A stretch of DNA of 39,595 bases from an uncultured Spartobacteria bacterium (GCA_937901895.1 CALGTD010000130.1:1-39595), one strand, 5' to 3'. Shown: positions 9,579 to 17,906, numbered from the stretch's first letter. The notes: generated by a model from the sequence alone, not told the origin. Program-made: numbers and translations.

Positions 9579-9691
9579 TGCGGATGAAGGGTTGAGGATT
9601 GAGCGGTGCGGTCGCCGTGCCGGCGATGCGCAGATTTCTGAGGCGTTCGCTCTCAACTATCAACACTCAACTCTCGCCGTCCGCGGGCGTC

Positions 9692-10042
9692 CTACAGCCG
9701 GATATCCCGAACGGCATTCCTTCCGAAGCGGGCCTGGAGTTTCCTTAGGATCTCGGGACGCCAGGTGCGGTCCAGCTCATAGCGGACGGACGGCTGCATC
9801 ACCTCGACGTGGAGCACCCCCTTGACGAGACGAGCGGGTCGCGAGTGAGCGGCAAGGAATTCACCAACGATATCCTTCCATGCGGCAAGGATGTCCGCCT
9901 CATTGATCCGCTCCCGCAGACCAAGTCGGGACACCAGGGCGTGGATCGCGTCTGCAACAACCGTGACCGGGCGTTCCTCGCGCTTTTCCGGCAGGCCCCG
10001 CCATTCCTCGATGACGAAGCGTCGGAGCGATTTCATGCTCAT
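9692..10042 (-). CDS. dciA: DciA-like DUF721 protein (replicative helicase loading)
   Basis: A 116-residue protein of the DUF721/DciA family. DciA helps load the DnaB helicase in bacteria that lack DnaC or DnaI. Visible features are a central I-L-A-A-W-K-D-I-V-G-E-F-L-A-A-H-S-R-P segment and a following L-x-V-E-V-x-x-P-S-V-R-Y-E-L. This alternation of an amphipathic helix, W-x-x-I-V-G, then beta strands is typical of the N-terminal KH-like domain. The C-terminal region found in some members is short. A second ATG two codons in is possible. It lies 27 bases after the ferredoxin gene and before the HAD-folB pair on the same strand. Confidence 0.75.
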   Translation of the reverse strand: MSMKSLRRFVIEEWRGLPEKREERPVTVVADAIHALVSRLGLRERINEADILAAWKDIVGEFLAAHSRPARLVKGVLHVEVMQPSVRYELDRTWRPEILRKLQARFGRNAVRDIRL

Positions 10043-10069
10043 GAAACCGCTCCTCTCCTCGCGGGGGGA

Positions 10070-10303
10070 TTATTCCCCGTCGTCTCCGATCGCTTCGACC
10101 GGGCAGCCTTCCATGGCCTCGCGGCAGAGAGCCTCCTCCTCGGGAGTCTCCGGCTGCTTGAAGACGTAGGAATGGCCGCCGTCGTCGTTGCGGGTGAAAT
10201 TCGCCGGTGCCGTTTCGCGGCACAGGTCGCAGTCGATGCACTGGTCATCGCAATAGAATTTACCTGCTACGTTCTCGGGATATTTGTTCGCTACGTCTGC
10301 CAT
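10070..10303 (-). CDS. Small single-cluster 4Fe-4S ferredoxin
   Basis: A 77-residue acidic electron carrier. Cys22, Cys25 and Cys28 (C-I-D-C-D-L-C) with Cys67 (G-C-P-V-E-A-I) form one 4Fe-4S site. Cys18 and Cys60 are extra; a second cluster is not complete. This is the D-type ferredoxin architecture, with a D-D-Q-C-I-D lead and a P-V-E-A-I-G end. Partners are unknown. It is divergent from hemQ across 89 bases, which raises the possibility of shared control; coproheme decarboxylation itself uses peroxide, not ferredoxin, so a direct functional link is not implied. Confidence 0.9.
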   Translation of the reverse strand: MADVANKYPENVAGKFYCDDQCIDCDLCRETAPANFTRNDDGGHSYVFKQPETPEEEALCREAMEGCPVEAIGDDGE

Positions 10304-10392
10304 TTATTCGTCCTTCAATCCGAGGCAAACTAGAAATCCCACGGGTGAATGCAATGGTTTTCTGATCAGGGGCGTGAGAAATTCCAGGCTCC

Positions 10393-11202
10393 ATGGAGCC
10401 AATTTTGCCCTCCGAGGGACGTCATGTCCTGCATGTGTTCCACCGGATCGACCATTCCGCATGGGAGTTTTTGTCCCCGAAGGAGCGACTCGCAGCGAAG
10501 ACACGGTTGGCGGAACTGGTGAAGGACGTGCGGGCCGAACCGGACACCCAGCTGCTTACCCTGAGCATGGTCGGTCCGAAGGCAGACATCGGATTCATGC
10601 TCGTGTGTCCGGATCTTCATGCAATCGACCGGATCGGAAAGCAGCTGGGCGTGTCGCTGGGTGCCGGAGTGCTGTCGCCGGAGTTTTCGTGGCTGTCGAT
10701 GACGGAGCGCAGCGAATACACGGCGACCGGGGAGGAATTCGCCGCCGCGCTGACGGCGGAGGAGGACATCGTGCCTGGGACGCCGGAATTCGAGGCGCGA
10801 ATGACGGCGTTCTGCGAACGCATGGAGAAATATGCAAAGGACCGGCTCAAGCCGACGCTGCCCGACTGGCCGGTGTTCGGGTTCTATCCGATGTCGAAGA
10901 AGCGAACCGGCCGGCAGAACTGGTATGCGCTCGACGCCGATGAGCGGAAGCGGCTGATGGCGGGGCATGCGCGGATCGGACGGACCTACGCAGGCCGCGT
11001 GGGGCAAATCATCACGGGCTCAACCGGGCTCGACGACGGCGAATGGGGCGTGACGCTTTTCGCCCACACGACTTCCGACATCAAGGCGATCGTCCACGAG
11101 ATGCGCTTCGACGAGGTGAGCGCGCAATACGCGGAGTTCGGCGAGTTCTTCATCGGCATCCAGATGCCACTGGACGAGCTGTTCGCCCGCGCGGGTCTGT
11201 GA
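10393..11202 (+). CDS. hemQ: Coproheme decarboxylase, HemQ/ChdC (chlorite dismutase-like)
   Basis: A 269-residue enzyme that converts coproheme III to heme b by oxidative decarboxylation of two propionates, the last step of the coproporphyrin-dependent pathway. The double ferredoxin-like fold is recognisable. The F-Y-P-M-S-K motif supplies the radical Tyr165, and A-G-H-A-R-I-G supplies the probable proximal heme ligand His192. The end D-E-V-S-A-Q-Y-A-E-F-G-E-F-F-I-G is characteristic. The Arg/Gln of true chlorite dismutase is not identified, so chlorite degradation is less likely. Start ATG at 10393 gives the usual N-terminus. Confidence 0.9.
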   Translation: MEPILPSEGRHVLHVFHRIDHSAWEFLSPKERLAAKTRLAELVKDVRAEPDTQLLTLSMVGPKADIGFMLVCPDLHAIDRIGKQLGVSLGAGVLSPEFSWLSMTERSEYTATGEEFAAALTAEEDIVPGTPEFEARMTAFCERMEKYAKDRLKPTLPDWPVFGFYPMSKKRTGRQNWYALDADERKRLMAGHARIGRTYAGRVGQIITGSTGLDDGEWGVTLFAHTTSDIKAIVHEMRFDEVSAQYAEFGEFFIGIQMPLDELFARAGL

Positions 11203-11218
11203 GAGAAACGACGCGCAA

Positions 11219-11833
11219 ATGGTGGTTTCCCTAACGATCCCCTGTCCGGATTGCGAGGCCTCGTGCATCGACCGGGATCTGCGTTCCGGCGAAGCGCTGC
11301 GGTGCCGGCGGTGCGGAGCAATCGTGCGGCGGTATCGCCGTCCGCATTCGATCCAGCGGCTCTGGGCGCTCGCCACGGCAGGACTCGTGCTGCTCGCGCT
11401 GGCGAATCTCGAGCCGATCCTCACGTTCGATGTCGCGGGAAACACGCAAACCAACCGCGTGGTCACCGGCGTTTTCGGTCTCGTGCAGCAGGGATTCTGG
11501 CCGGTGGCGGGTCTCGTCTTCTTCGGTGCCATCGCCGGGCCCGGTCTGCATCTCGCGGCATGCTGGTATGTGGCGGGCGCGTGCTGTCTGCGCACCCCGC
11601 TGCCGGGATTGAGGGTCATCGCGCGCCTGATCGAACCCCTGGAATCCTGGAACCTCGTGCCGGTCTATGCCGTGGCGGTCATGGTCGCCGTCGTGAAGCT
11701 CGACCTGCTCGGCCGCGTGGAGTGGCAGCAGGGTGCCCTTTGGATTGTTCTGCTTTCCCTCTGCTCGCTTGTCGCCGCGCAGACGCACGACCGCGTCGTG
11801 ATGAAGGAACGACTGGACGCCATTCTGCGATGA
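11219..11833 (+). CDS. pqiA: PqiA-type membrane protein, N-terminal half with zinc ribbon
   Basis: A 204-residue inner-membrane protein. The cytoplasmic start holds a zinc ribbon, Cys9-x-x-Cys12 and Cys29-x-x-Cys32. Four hydrophobic spans follow (about 48-66, 88-110, 146-165, 172-188) with the PqiA signature A-N-L-E-P-I-L-T-F. PqiA proteins in E. coli carry two such four-helix domains in one chain; here this gene carries the first and the next gene the second. It is the first gene of a three-gene operon ending with the MCE-domain protein. The operon's role is predicted to be lipid movement between inner and outer membrane. Confidence 0.85.
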   Translation: MVVSLTIPCPDCEASCIDRDLRSGEALRCRRCGAIVRRYRRPHSIQRLWALATAGLVLLALANLEPILTFDVAGNTQTNRVVTGVFGLVQQGFWPVAGLVFFGAIAGPGLHLAACWYVAGACCLRTPLPGLRVIARLIEPLESWNLVPVYAVAVMVAVVKLDLLGRVEWQQGALWIVLLSLCSLVAAQTHDRVVMKERLDAILR

Positions 11834-12357
11834 ACGACGAATCCCTCCGCATTCAGCGTGTGACGGCGCTCATCGTGACGGGATTGGTGCTCTACGCGCC
11901 GGCGAATCTGCTGCCAGTCATGACGATGACCGTTACCGGCGACGTGCAGGCACTGACAATCCTCGGCGGTGTTCGTGAACTCTACAACTCCGGCCTGGCT
12001 CCGATCGCCGGGATCGTTTTCCTCGCGAGCATCGTCGTCCCGTTCGCGAAACTCGCGTCGATGAGCTGGCTCCTGCTGATGCACGGACAGCCGGTGCTGC
12101 AGCGCGAGCGAACAGCCGTGCTGCGCATGCTGCACCACATCGGCGTGTGGTCGATGGTGGATCTCTTTCTGCTCTCAATCCTCGTGGCTGTCGGCCAGCT
12201 CGGCATCCTCGCCAGCGTGCAGGCGGAGCCTGGCGCGCTGTTCTTCGCGGCGGTGCTGGTGGTGACGCTGGCCGCGACCGGGATTTACGAACCGCGGTTG
12301 ATCTGGCAGAACGACGCCGCGGCCACTGCCCATGAGCGATTCAAACCGTCCCACTGA
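11830..12357 (+). CDS. pqiA: PqiA-type membrane protein, second half
   Basis: A 175-residue four-helix membrane protein with the PqiA signature A-P-A-N-L-L-P-V-M-T and the later I-V-F-L-A-S-I-V-V-P-F-A-K-L. No zinc ribbon is present, unlike the first half. The start is the ATG at 11830, whose ATGA overlaps the previous stop; the frame is open further upstream, but that region is the coding region of the first gene. The two products probably pair to replace the single-chain two-domain PqiA. Its 3' end overlaps the MCE gene by 26 bases, which implies translational coupling. Confidence 0.85.
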   Translation: MNDESLRIQRVTALIVTGLVLYAPANLLPVMTMTVTGDVQALTILGGVRELYNSGLAPIAGIVFLASIVVPFAKLASMSWLLLMHGQPVLQRERTAVLRMLHHIGVWSMVDLFLLSILVAVGQLGILASVQAEPGALFFAAVLVVTLAATGIYEPRLIWQNDAAATAHERFKPSH

Positions 12358-14659
12358 GCCGGATCACGGCGAGGTCGTGTCCGCATCGCGGCTGCGCATC
12401 TCGATCGCATGGATCTTCCCGTTGCTCGCGATCGGCGCCGCGCTCTGGCTGCTTTGGAAAAACTGGGAGTCAAATGGGCCGGAGGTCCGGATTCGGTTCG
12501 ACTCCGCCCCGGGTCTGCAGGCCGGGAAGTCCGTGCTGACCTATCGCGGCGTCACGGCGGGAACAATCACGGACATCCATCTCGAGCCGGGGCTCGCCAA
12601 GGTGGTGGTGACCGTGCGGCTGAAAAAATTCGCCGCGGAACTCGCCAGCGAGGGAACCCTTTTCTGGGTCGACCAGCCCGAGATTTCGCTCGTGGAACTC
12701 ACGGGGATCGAGTCCGTGGTTCAGGGAAATTCCCTTCGCGCGCGACTCGGCGGGGGGCCCAGAAAATTGGAGTTCGAAGGGCTGGCCAAGGCTCCACTCG
12801 AGCCGCTCGAGGCCCCCTCGCTCACCCTGAAACTGACCGCGCACCAGATGCCCAGCGTGGCGCGGGGAGCACCGGTTTATTTTCGCGGAATTCAGGTCGG
12901 GAAGGTCAATGAGATCGGCCTCGACGGAAATCGGGTGCCGTTTCTGCAGGTGGTCATTGACGAAAAATACAAGGGACTGGTCCACAGAAACGCCCGCTTC
13001 TGGCGGATGCCCGGGGCCTCGGTATCAGCCGGCGGCGGCGGACTGAAGGTCGATGTCGCAAGTCTTGCAGCCCTGCTCGAAGGCGGCGTGGTGTTCGACT
13101 ACTTCGGAGAGGAAGGAGAACCGGCGATCGACGGAGACTCGTTCGAGCTTTTCACCACCGCGGAACTTGCGAAGGCGGTGTCGGAGCCTTTCACCATTGT
13201 CTTCGACGACGGCGAGGGATTTGTTGCCGGCGAGACTCCGCTGTGCCACCTCGGCCTGCCAATTGGTCTTGTCACCGCCGTGCGGCCCTCCGCGGAGAGG
13301 GGCAAGGTCGAAGTCTTCGCGCGACTCAACCCCGGCACGGAAGCCTTCCGGCGGGTGGATGCCACGTTCTCGGTGGTCCGTGCACGGGTGTCGCTGGAGG
13401 GGGTGTCGGGCTTGAGCACGATCCTGCGCGGCATCTACATCGCCTGCGAACCCGGGACCAAACCGGAGCTGGCCGATCGTTTTGCGGGACGCTCCCCCGG
13501 TTCCCTCCCCGATGCCGAACAACCGGGCGTCCTCTCGGTGTCGCTCACCGCCCCGGAGATCGCCGCACTCGACCGCGGCGCGCCGATCCTGCACCGCGGA
13601 GTGATCGCGGGCGCGGTGATCGAGAAAACGATCGACGCAGACGGGAACGCCGTGCTCCGCGTCGTCGTGTCCGCGGAATTCGCACCACTCGTGCGCCGGA
13701 ACTCACGCTTCTGGCGGATCGACGGAGCCTCGCTGGAACTGGGACCGGGTGGCATCGACGTCGGCATCGAAGGGATCGAGACCCTCGTGCAGGGCGGCAT
13801 CGCCTTCGACACATTCGGAGAGCAGCTGGACCCGGCTGAAAACGGCGCGACGTTTGCCCTCCTCCCCCGGGAGGCCGTGGCGCGCTGTGTCTCGGAGCCG
13901 ATCCGGATTTCCGCCGAAGACGGCGGAGGGCTGACCCCGGGGGTCACCCAGCTTCGCTTCCGCGGCGTGCCGGTCGGCATCGTGGAATCGGTGACGCCGA
14001 CCGAAAACCACGTCGAAATCACGGCCAGATTCGAGACCGGCAACGAGCGGTTCCAACGGGAGGGCGCGAGCTTTGCAATCGTCCGCCCACGCGTTTCCCT
14101 CGACGGAGTCTCGGGCCTCGAGACGCTGCTCACGGGTCCCTACATCGAATGCCTCCCCGGCTCAGGCTCCAGGGAGGTTCGCGATTTCGTCGCGGAACCG
14201 CCCGTGGAGGTCGAGGAGGAGGCCGCCGAAATTGCCGACGACGCCGCGGGTCGACTGGAGATTGTGCTGACTGCGGGAACGACCCGGGTGAGTCCCGACG
14301 CGCCGGTGTATTACCGCGGAGTCACGGTCGGGAAAGTCCTCGAGAAGCGCCTTTCCGGCAACGGAGAGGTCGACCTCGTAGTGGCGATTGACCGCGGGTA
14401 TGCCCACCTCGTGCACGACGGCTCGAAGTTTTGGGAAATCGGCAGCATCAAGGCTTCCATCGGTTTTCTTTGGGTGAAGGTCGATGCGGCTCCGCTTCCG
14501 GCTCTCACTCTCGGCGGCATTACATTCGCAAATCCGGCGGAAATGGGCGCGCCTGCAAAGTCCGGCCAGCGGTTCACGCTTCACGCCGAGCCCCGCCGAG
14601 AATGGCTGCGATGGAATTCCGTTCCTCCGCCATCGAAGCGAAAATCGGACGGACGTTGA
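12332..14659 (+). CDS. pqiB: PqiB-like protein with six MCE domains
   Basis: A 775-residue protein with a short cytoplasmic start, one membrane span (about 24-43) and a long periplasmic part built of MCE domains at about 50-145, 163-255, 286-372, 400-492, 521-605 and 641-735. Each begins with a strand, then G-x-x-V-x-Y/F-R-G-V/I-x-x-G, and most end in a G-G-I/V-x-F-type strand. E. coli PqiB has three and LetB/YebT seven, so six is intermediate. MCE rings stack into a hollow tube for lipid transport. Domains 3 and 5 resemble each other and lack part of the loop of the others. No PqiC lipoprotein follows. After Pro-rich residue 765 the end is basic. Confidence 0.9.
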   Translation: MSDSNRPTEPDHGEVVSASRLRISIAWIFPLLAIGAALWLLWKNWESNGPEVRIRFDSAPGLQAGKSVLTYRGVTAGTITDIHLEPGLAKVVVTVRLKKFAAELASEGTLFWVDQPEISLVELTGIESVVQGNSLRARLGGGPRKLEFEGLAKAPLEPLEAPSLTLKLTAHQMPSVARGAPVYFRGIQVGKVNEIGLDGNRVPFLQVVIDEKYKGLVHRNARFWRMPGASVSAGGGGLKVDVASLAALLEGGVVFDYFGEEGEPAIDGDSFELFTTAELAKAVSEPFTIVFDDGEGFVAGETPLCHLGLPIGLVTAVRPSAERGKVEVFARLNPGTEAFRRVDATFSVVRARVSLEGVSGLSTILRGIYIACEPGTKPELADRFAGRSPGSLPDAEQPGVLSVSLTAPEIAALDRGAPILHRGVIAGAVIEKTIDADGNAVLRVVVSAEFAPLVRRNSRFWRIDGASLELGPGGIDVGIEGIETLVQGGIAFDTFGEQLDPAENGATFALLPREAVARCVSEPIRISAEDGGGLTPGVTQLRFRGVPVGIVESVTPTENHVEITARFETGNERFQREGASFAIVRPRVSLDGVSGLETLLTGPYIECLPGSGSREVRDFVAEPPVEVEEEAAEIADDAAGRLEIVLTAGTTRVSPDAPVYYRGVTVGKVLEKRLSGNGEVDLVVAIDRGYAHLVHDGSKFWEIGSIKASIGFLWVKVDAAPLPALTLGGITFANPAEMGAPAKSGQRFTLHAEPRREWLRWNSVPPPSKRKSDGR

Positions 14660-14684
14660 TTTCTCCCGCGAATGCGGACGCCGA

Positions 14685-15719
14685 TCACCCGCGGTCCGCG
14701 AGGACTCCCGTCGGGCGGCACCCCAACCCAGCGGAATTCGGAGGATGCAGCACGCCGCAACGGAATTCCCATCCCTCGCAGGGGTCGTCCGCCAGGAGCC
14801 AGGCTCCATCGAGATCGGCGTAGGCCGTCCGCTGCGCCACGGCGAGGCCCGCCGAGATCAGCAGGCTGCTCTCGAGCATGCAGCCCACCATTGTGCCACG
14901 GCCCAGTGCGGCTCCCCGAAGCACCATGCGACGTGCAGGGGTAATTCCGCCGCATTTCACGAGCTTGATGTTGAACCCGTCAAAATGCTCCGCGACCCGG
15001 TCAACGTCGTCCTCGGTCACGCAGCTTTCGTCAGCAAAAACCGGAATCACCCGTTCGCGCGGAAGATCGGTCTCGGCGCCCGGCGGCAGCGGTTGTTCAA
15101 GGAAGCACACACCAGCCGCGGCGAGTTGCGGCAAAAGCGTCTCCACATCGTGACGGGTCCACGCGCAGTTCGCATCCACGGCCAGTTCCGCGGGTGAACG
15201 CTCCCGGCAACGCCGCACGGCATCCATGCCGCAATTCGCATCGGCCTTCAGCTTGATGCGCGGGAAGTCCCGGACCTCGCCGAGCTTTTCATCGAACTCA
15301 TCCCGGTCGGAAATTCCGATCGTGCAAAACGTCCGGACCGGCCGCGGTGGATCGTCCCAAAGCAGTTCGGAGACGGTTTTGCATCGGCGTCTGGCGAACC
15401 AGTCCCACAGGGCGACATCCACGGCGCATTGCGCGGCACGCGACGGAGCCAGCCAGCGCCAGCCATCCCGCCAGGCGGCTTCGATGTCCAGGGTTGAGGA
15501 AATCTCCAGACGGGAAACCCAATCCCTCGCAGCGAGCAACCGTTGCTCCACCTGCTCGCAGGTCTCCCCGTAGAAGGCATTGGGCGAGGCTTCCCCCCAT
15601 CCGACCACGCCATCGGCCTCGATGCGGACGAAAACGTTGCGCACCACGCGCCGGCTCGCACGGCTAATCCGGAAGACATGTCTCGGATGCAACACCCGGG
15701 TGGTCCACCGCAGGTTCAT
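14685..15719 (-). CDS. Dipeptide epimerase (L-Ala-D/L-Glu epimerase type), enolase superfamily
   Basis: A 344-residue cytoplasmic enzyme predicted to convert L-Ala-D-Glu released from murein peptides to L-Ala-L-Glu. The catalytic set is complete: Lys156-x-Lys158 (R-I-K-L-K-A-D), metal ligands Asp182 (V-D-A-N), Glu208 (L-E-Q-P-L) and Asp230 (F-A-D-E-S), and the opposite base Lys252 (N-I-K-L-V-K-C-G-G-I). This Lys/Lys arrangement is typical of the muconate-lactonizing subgroup containing AEE. Related enzymes accept other dipeptides, so the exact specificity is inferred from the neighbouring MpaA-like peptidase, which lies divergent 64 bases away. Confidence 0.87.
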   Translation of the reverse strand: MNLRWTTRVLHPRHVFRISRASRRVVRNVFVRIEADGVVGWGEASPNAFYGETCEQVEQRLLAARDWVSRLEISSTLDIEAAWRDGWRWLAPSRAAQCAVDVALWDWFARRRCKTVSELLWDDPPRPVRTFCTIGISDRDEFDEKLGEVRDFPRIKLKADANCGMDAVRRCRERSPAELAVDANCAWTRHDVETLLPQLAAAGVCFLEQPLPPGAETDLPRERVIPVFADESCVTEDDVDRVAEHFDGFNIKLVKCGGITPARRMVLRGAALGRGTMVGCMLESSLLISAGLAVAQRTAYADLDGAWLLADDPCEGWEFRCGVLHPPNSAGLGCRPTGVLADRG

Positions 15720-15783
15720 GGCCGGCGATGGGAATCAGGTTTCATGGCACGCGATTTTCTGAAACCGTATCGCTCGAGCGCGC

Positions 15784-16581
15784 ATGGCACACGAGGAATT
15801 CTTCGCAGCGATCGCCGGTCACTCGATCGAAGGACGCGAAATCATCGTCCTTGCGAACTTCGATCCCGCAGCGCCGCCTCCCTCCGGCATCACGCTTCTC
15901 ATCGGCGGCCAGCACGGCGACGAACCGGCGACCGTTTCGCTCCTCGAGAGTTTCCACGATATCGCGGGGCCGGTCGCCATTCTTGCCCGCGCAAATCCGG
16001 ATGGACTCGCAGCCGGCACGCGAACCAATGCCCGTGGAGTGGATCCCAACCGCAACTTCGATTTTCACTGGTCTCCCGACAGCATGGAACCGCCCGGGCC
16101 GCACCCGTGGTCCGAACCGGAGACCTGCGCGTTGCGCGACTGGATCCTCGCATTCCGTCCCGCGAAAATCGTGAGCCTTCACTGGGCGCTCGCCGAGATC
16201 GATGCCGACGGACCGCAATCCACCCCTCTCGCCAAAGCGATGTGGGCCGCGCTCACTCCGGAGCAGCAAACCATCTACCGCCTGCGGGTCTTTCCCGGCG
16301 ACGAGGTCTCCGAAAAAACGGAGGTCGCCTGTCCCGGATCGCTCGGACAGTGGTGCGGATTTGGACTGCGCTACCCGGATGGATCCGCTCCCGCCATGGT
16401 AACGCTCGAACTCCCCTACGATCCCTCGGCACGTCGGCCGGACGAGCTTGCGGACGACCATCTGGAAACGGTCCGCCGCCTTTGGGCAACGGCGCCCGAA
16501 CGCTATCTCCGCGACACCGCTCCGGCCGTCCACGCCATGCTTGCAGCCGCCTGCAGGCACGAAATCAGCAGCCGGGTGTGA
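15784..16581 (+). CDS. mpaA: M14-family zinc peptidase, murein peptide amidase A-like
   Basis: A 265-residue cytoplasmic zinc carboxypeptidase without a signal peptide. Zinc ligands are His44 and Glu47 (G-G-Q-H-G-D-E) and His133 (S-L-H-W); N-P-D-G and V-D-P-N-R-N-F supply substrate-binding residues, and Glu209 in V-T-L-E-L-P is the catalytic Glu. E. coli MpaA removes meso-diaminopimelate from L-Ala-gamma-D-Glu-mDAP, and its gene sits next to the L-Ala-D/L-Glu epimerase. The same two functions are divergent here, which strongly supports murein tripeptide recycling. Confidence 0.84.
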   Translation: MAHEEFFAAIAGHSIEGREIIVLANFDPAAPPPSGITLLIGGQHGDEPATVSLLESFHDIAGPVAILARANPDGLAAGTRTNARGVDPNRNFDFHWSPDSMEPPGPHPWSEPETCALRDWILAFRPAKIVSLHWALAEIDADGPQSTPLAKAMWAALTPEQQTIYRLRVFPGDEVSEKTEVACPGSLGQWCGFGLRYPDGSAPAMVTLELPYDPSARRPDELADDHLETVRRLWATAPERYLRDTAPAVHAMLAAACRHEISSRV

Positions 16582-16588
16582 TCCCTCA

Positions 16589-16607
16589 CGGCGACGCCGG
16601 CTTTTTC
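16589..16607 (+). terminator. Possible weak terminator after the M14 peptidase gene
   Basis: CGGC, loop GAC, GCCG, then GCTTTTTCC. The stem is only four pairs but the T-run of five is good and the position, eight bases past the stop and between convergent genes, fits. Confidence 0.35.
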
Positions 16608-16617
16608 CGACCCGCGT

Positions 16618-17019
16618 TTACCACCAGTAGGGACCGAAGCCGTCCCAGTCCCACTCCTCGGTCGCCATCTCGTTGTTCATCGCCGCCATCTCGTTTTCCT
16701 CGGCGATCTGCTGCTTGATCGAGAGCTGCTGGAACCGGCGATACTCGGCCGGGCTGCCGACATAGAGCACGGACTGCTTCGGATCCGCGTAAACGTAACC
16801 GATTCGCGTGCCCTGCTGACGCGGCACGACCTTGTAAGGCGGCAGCGATTGCAAGCGGGCAACCTTCTCCGGCGTGTCCGCCAGACGCTCCTGGAAGCCT
16901 GCGGCAATCAGCGTTTGCTCGGTCGAGCCGGAATCCGCCTGTCGCAGCAGGGCGCAGGCATTCAATGCGAGAGCGGCGGCGGCAGCGAGAGCACAGGGGA
17001 GAAGGCGTGTGGGATTCAT
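16618..17019 (-). CDS. Lipoprotein of unknown function
   Basis: A 133-residue predicted lipoprotein. Start ATG at 17019 gives a basic, hydrophobic signal with lipobox L-N-A-C (Cys22), after which the mature protein has a helix-rich first half and a Y-V-Y-A-D-P-K-Q-S-V-L-Y-V-G strand pair. A Q-Q-L-S-I-K-Q-Q-I-A-E-E-N-E helix follows, and an acidic, aromatic tail ends in P-Y-W-W. An upstream in-frame start at 17097 would bury the signal and is rejected. It lies 49 bases after aat on the same strand. I know no function for it. Confidence 0.75.
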   Translation of the reverse strand: MNPTRLLPCALAAAAALALNACALLRQADSGSTEQTLIAAGFQERLADTPEKVARLQSLPPYKVVPRQQGTRIGYVYADPKQSVLYVGSPAEYRRFQQLSIKQQIAEENEMAAMNNEMATEEWDWDGFGPYWW

Positions 17020-17068
17020 GGACTCCGAGGTTTCCGAAAGGTTGCGCCCGCTCGCACCCGGCACGCAA

Positions 17069-17671
17069 TCAAAATTCCCGGACGGGCGGCGGTCCAAAAG
17101 TCGCGCGCACGACGAGCGCCGCCTTCAGCCGCCGATGATATTCCGCCCTCGGAATCTCGATGCCCCCAAACTGCGCGAGGTGCGGCGTGAGCCACTGCGT
17201 GTCGAGCAGGGTGTAACCACCGGCGCGCAGAATCTTCACCAACGCCACAAGCGCGACCTTCGACGCTCCCGGCACGCGCGAAAACATCGATTCGCCGCAG
17301 AATACGCCGCCAATGCTCACGCCATACAGGCCCCCGGCCAGAACGCCGTCGCGCCACGTCTCCACGGAATGCGCCGCGCCCAGTCGATGCAGCTCCACGT
17401 AGCTGCGCAGGATCACGTCGTCGATCCATGTCTCGCTCCGCTCCGCGCAGCCTTTGATCACGGCCTCGAAGACCGTGTCCGTCCGGATTTCCCACGCGGG
17501 GTCGCGCAACGTGCGCTTTGCCCCGTGAGGAATGCGAAACCCGTCATCCAGTGGCAAAATGCCCCGGCGCTGCGGACTGAACCACCGGATGTCGCCCGGC
17601 TCGACCGCCATCGGAAACACCCCCTGCCGGTAGGCCTCGAGCAGAATTTCGGGTGCGATCGATATTGCCAT
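17069..17671 (-). CDS. aat: Leucyl/phenylalanyl-tRNA-protein transferase
   Basis: A 200-residue enzyme that transfers Leu or Phe from aminoacyl-tRNA to proteins with N-terminal Arg or Lys, marking them for ClpS/ClpAP. The family signature is clear: Y-R-Q-G-V-F-P-M near residue 14, W-F-S-P-Q-R-R-G-I-L-P, W-I-D-D, then G-V-L-A-G-G-L-Y-G-V-S-I-G and G-E-S-M-F-S. The start is ATG at 17671, which begins directly at the conserved N-terminus; upstream in-frame codons lack similarity. It is divergent from a small lipoprotein gene. Confidence 0.93.
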   Translation of the reverse strand: MAISIAPEILLEAYRQGVFPMAVEPGDIRWFSPQRRGILPLDDGFRIPHGAKRTLRDPAWEIRTDTVFEAVIKGCAERSETWIDDVILRSYVELHRLGAAHSVETWRDGVLAGGLYGVSIGGVFCGESMFSRVPGASKVALVALVKILRAGGYTLLDTQWLTPHLAQFGGIEIPRAEYHRRLKAALVVRATFGPPPVREF

Positions 17672-17698
17672 GCAGGCCCGATCTTTTATCCTGCCGCG

Positions 17699-17875
17699 GT
17701 GAAAATCGCCTTCATTCTTTGCAGCATCTGCGCGTTCGCGGTGCTTGCCGGTTGCGCCGTCTCGGAGACGACCACCGAGGAAGTCGGCCAGCAATTCCAA
17801 CGCGGCATTCAGGGTGGCGGACGCATTGTCCCGAACGACCCGACAAGCGACTCCTTCGGCAACGAATACCGCTAA
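17699..17875 (+). CDS. Small lipoprotein (58 residues)
   Basis: GTG start at 17699 followed by K-I-A-F-I-L-C and a hydrophobic core ending in lipobox L-A-G-C (Cys19). The mature part is only about 40 residues (T-T-T-E-E-V-G-Q-Q-F-Q-R-G-I-Q-G-G-G-R-I), ending in a Ser/Asp-rich tail. The small size and G-Q-x-x-Q-x-G-I-Q-G-G-G pattern recall entericidin-like lipoproteins, but similarity is too weak to name. It ends 31 bases before guaA. A much longer frame upstream is antisense to aat and is not real. Confidence 0.65.
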   Translation: MKIAFILCSICAFAVLAGCAVSETTTEEVGQQFQRGIQGGGRIVPNDPTSDSFGNEYR

Positions 17876-17906
17876 ACCGCGACGCCCCTTAAAAATCCCA
17901 TCTCCA

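Noticed and set aside
10393..11202. Chlorite dismutase activity for the HemQ-family gene
   Set aside because: The Y-P-M-S-K motif and overall length fit coproheme decarboxylase; no chlorite-specific distal Arg context could be identified.
16874..17698. Long plus-strand reading frame before the small lipoprotein
   Set aside because: It is antisense to aat and an adjacent lipoprotein gene. Only the end from the GTG at 17699 has a signal peptide and lipobox.
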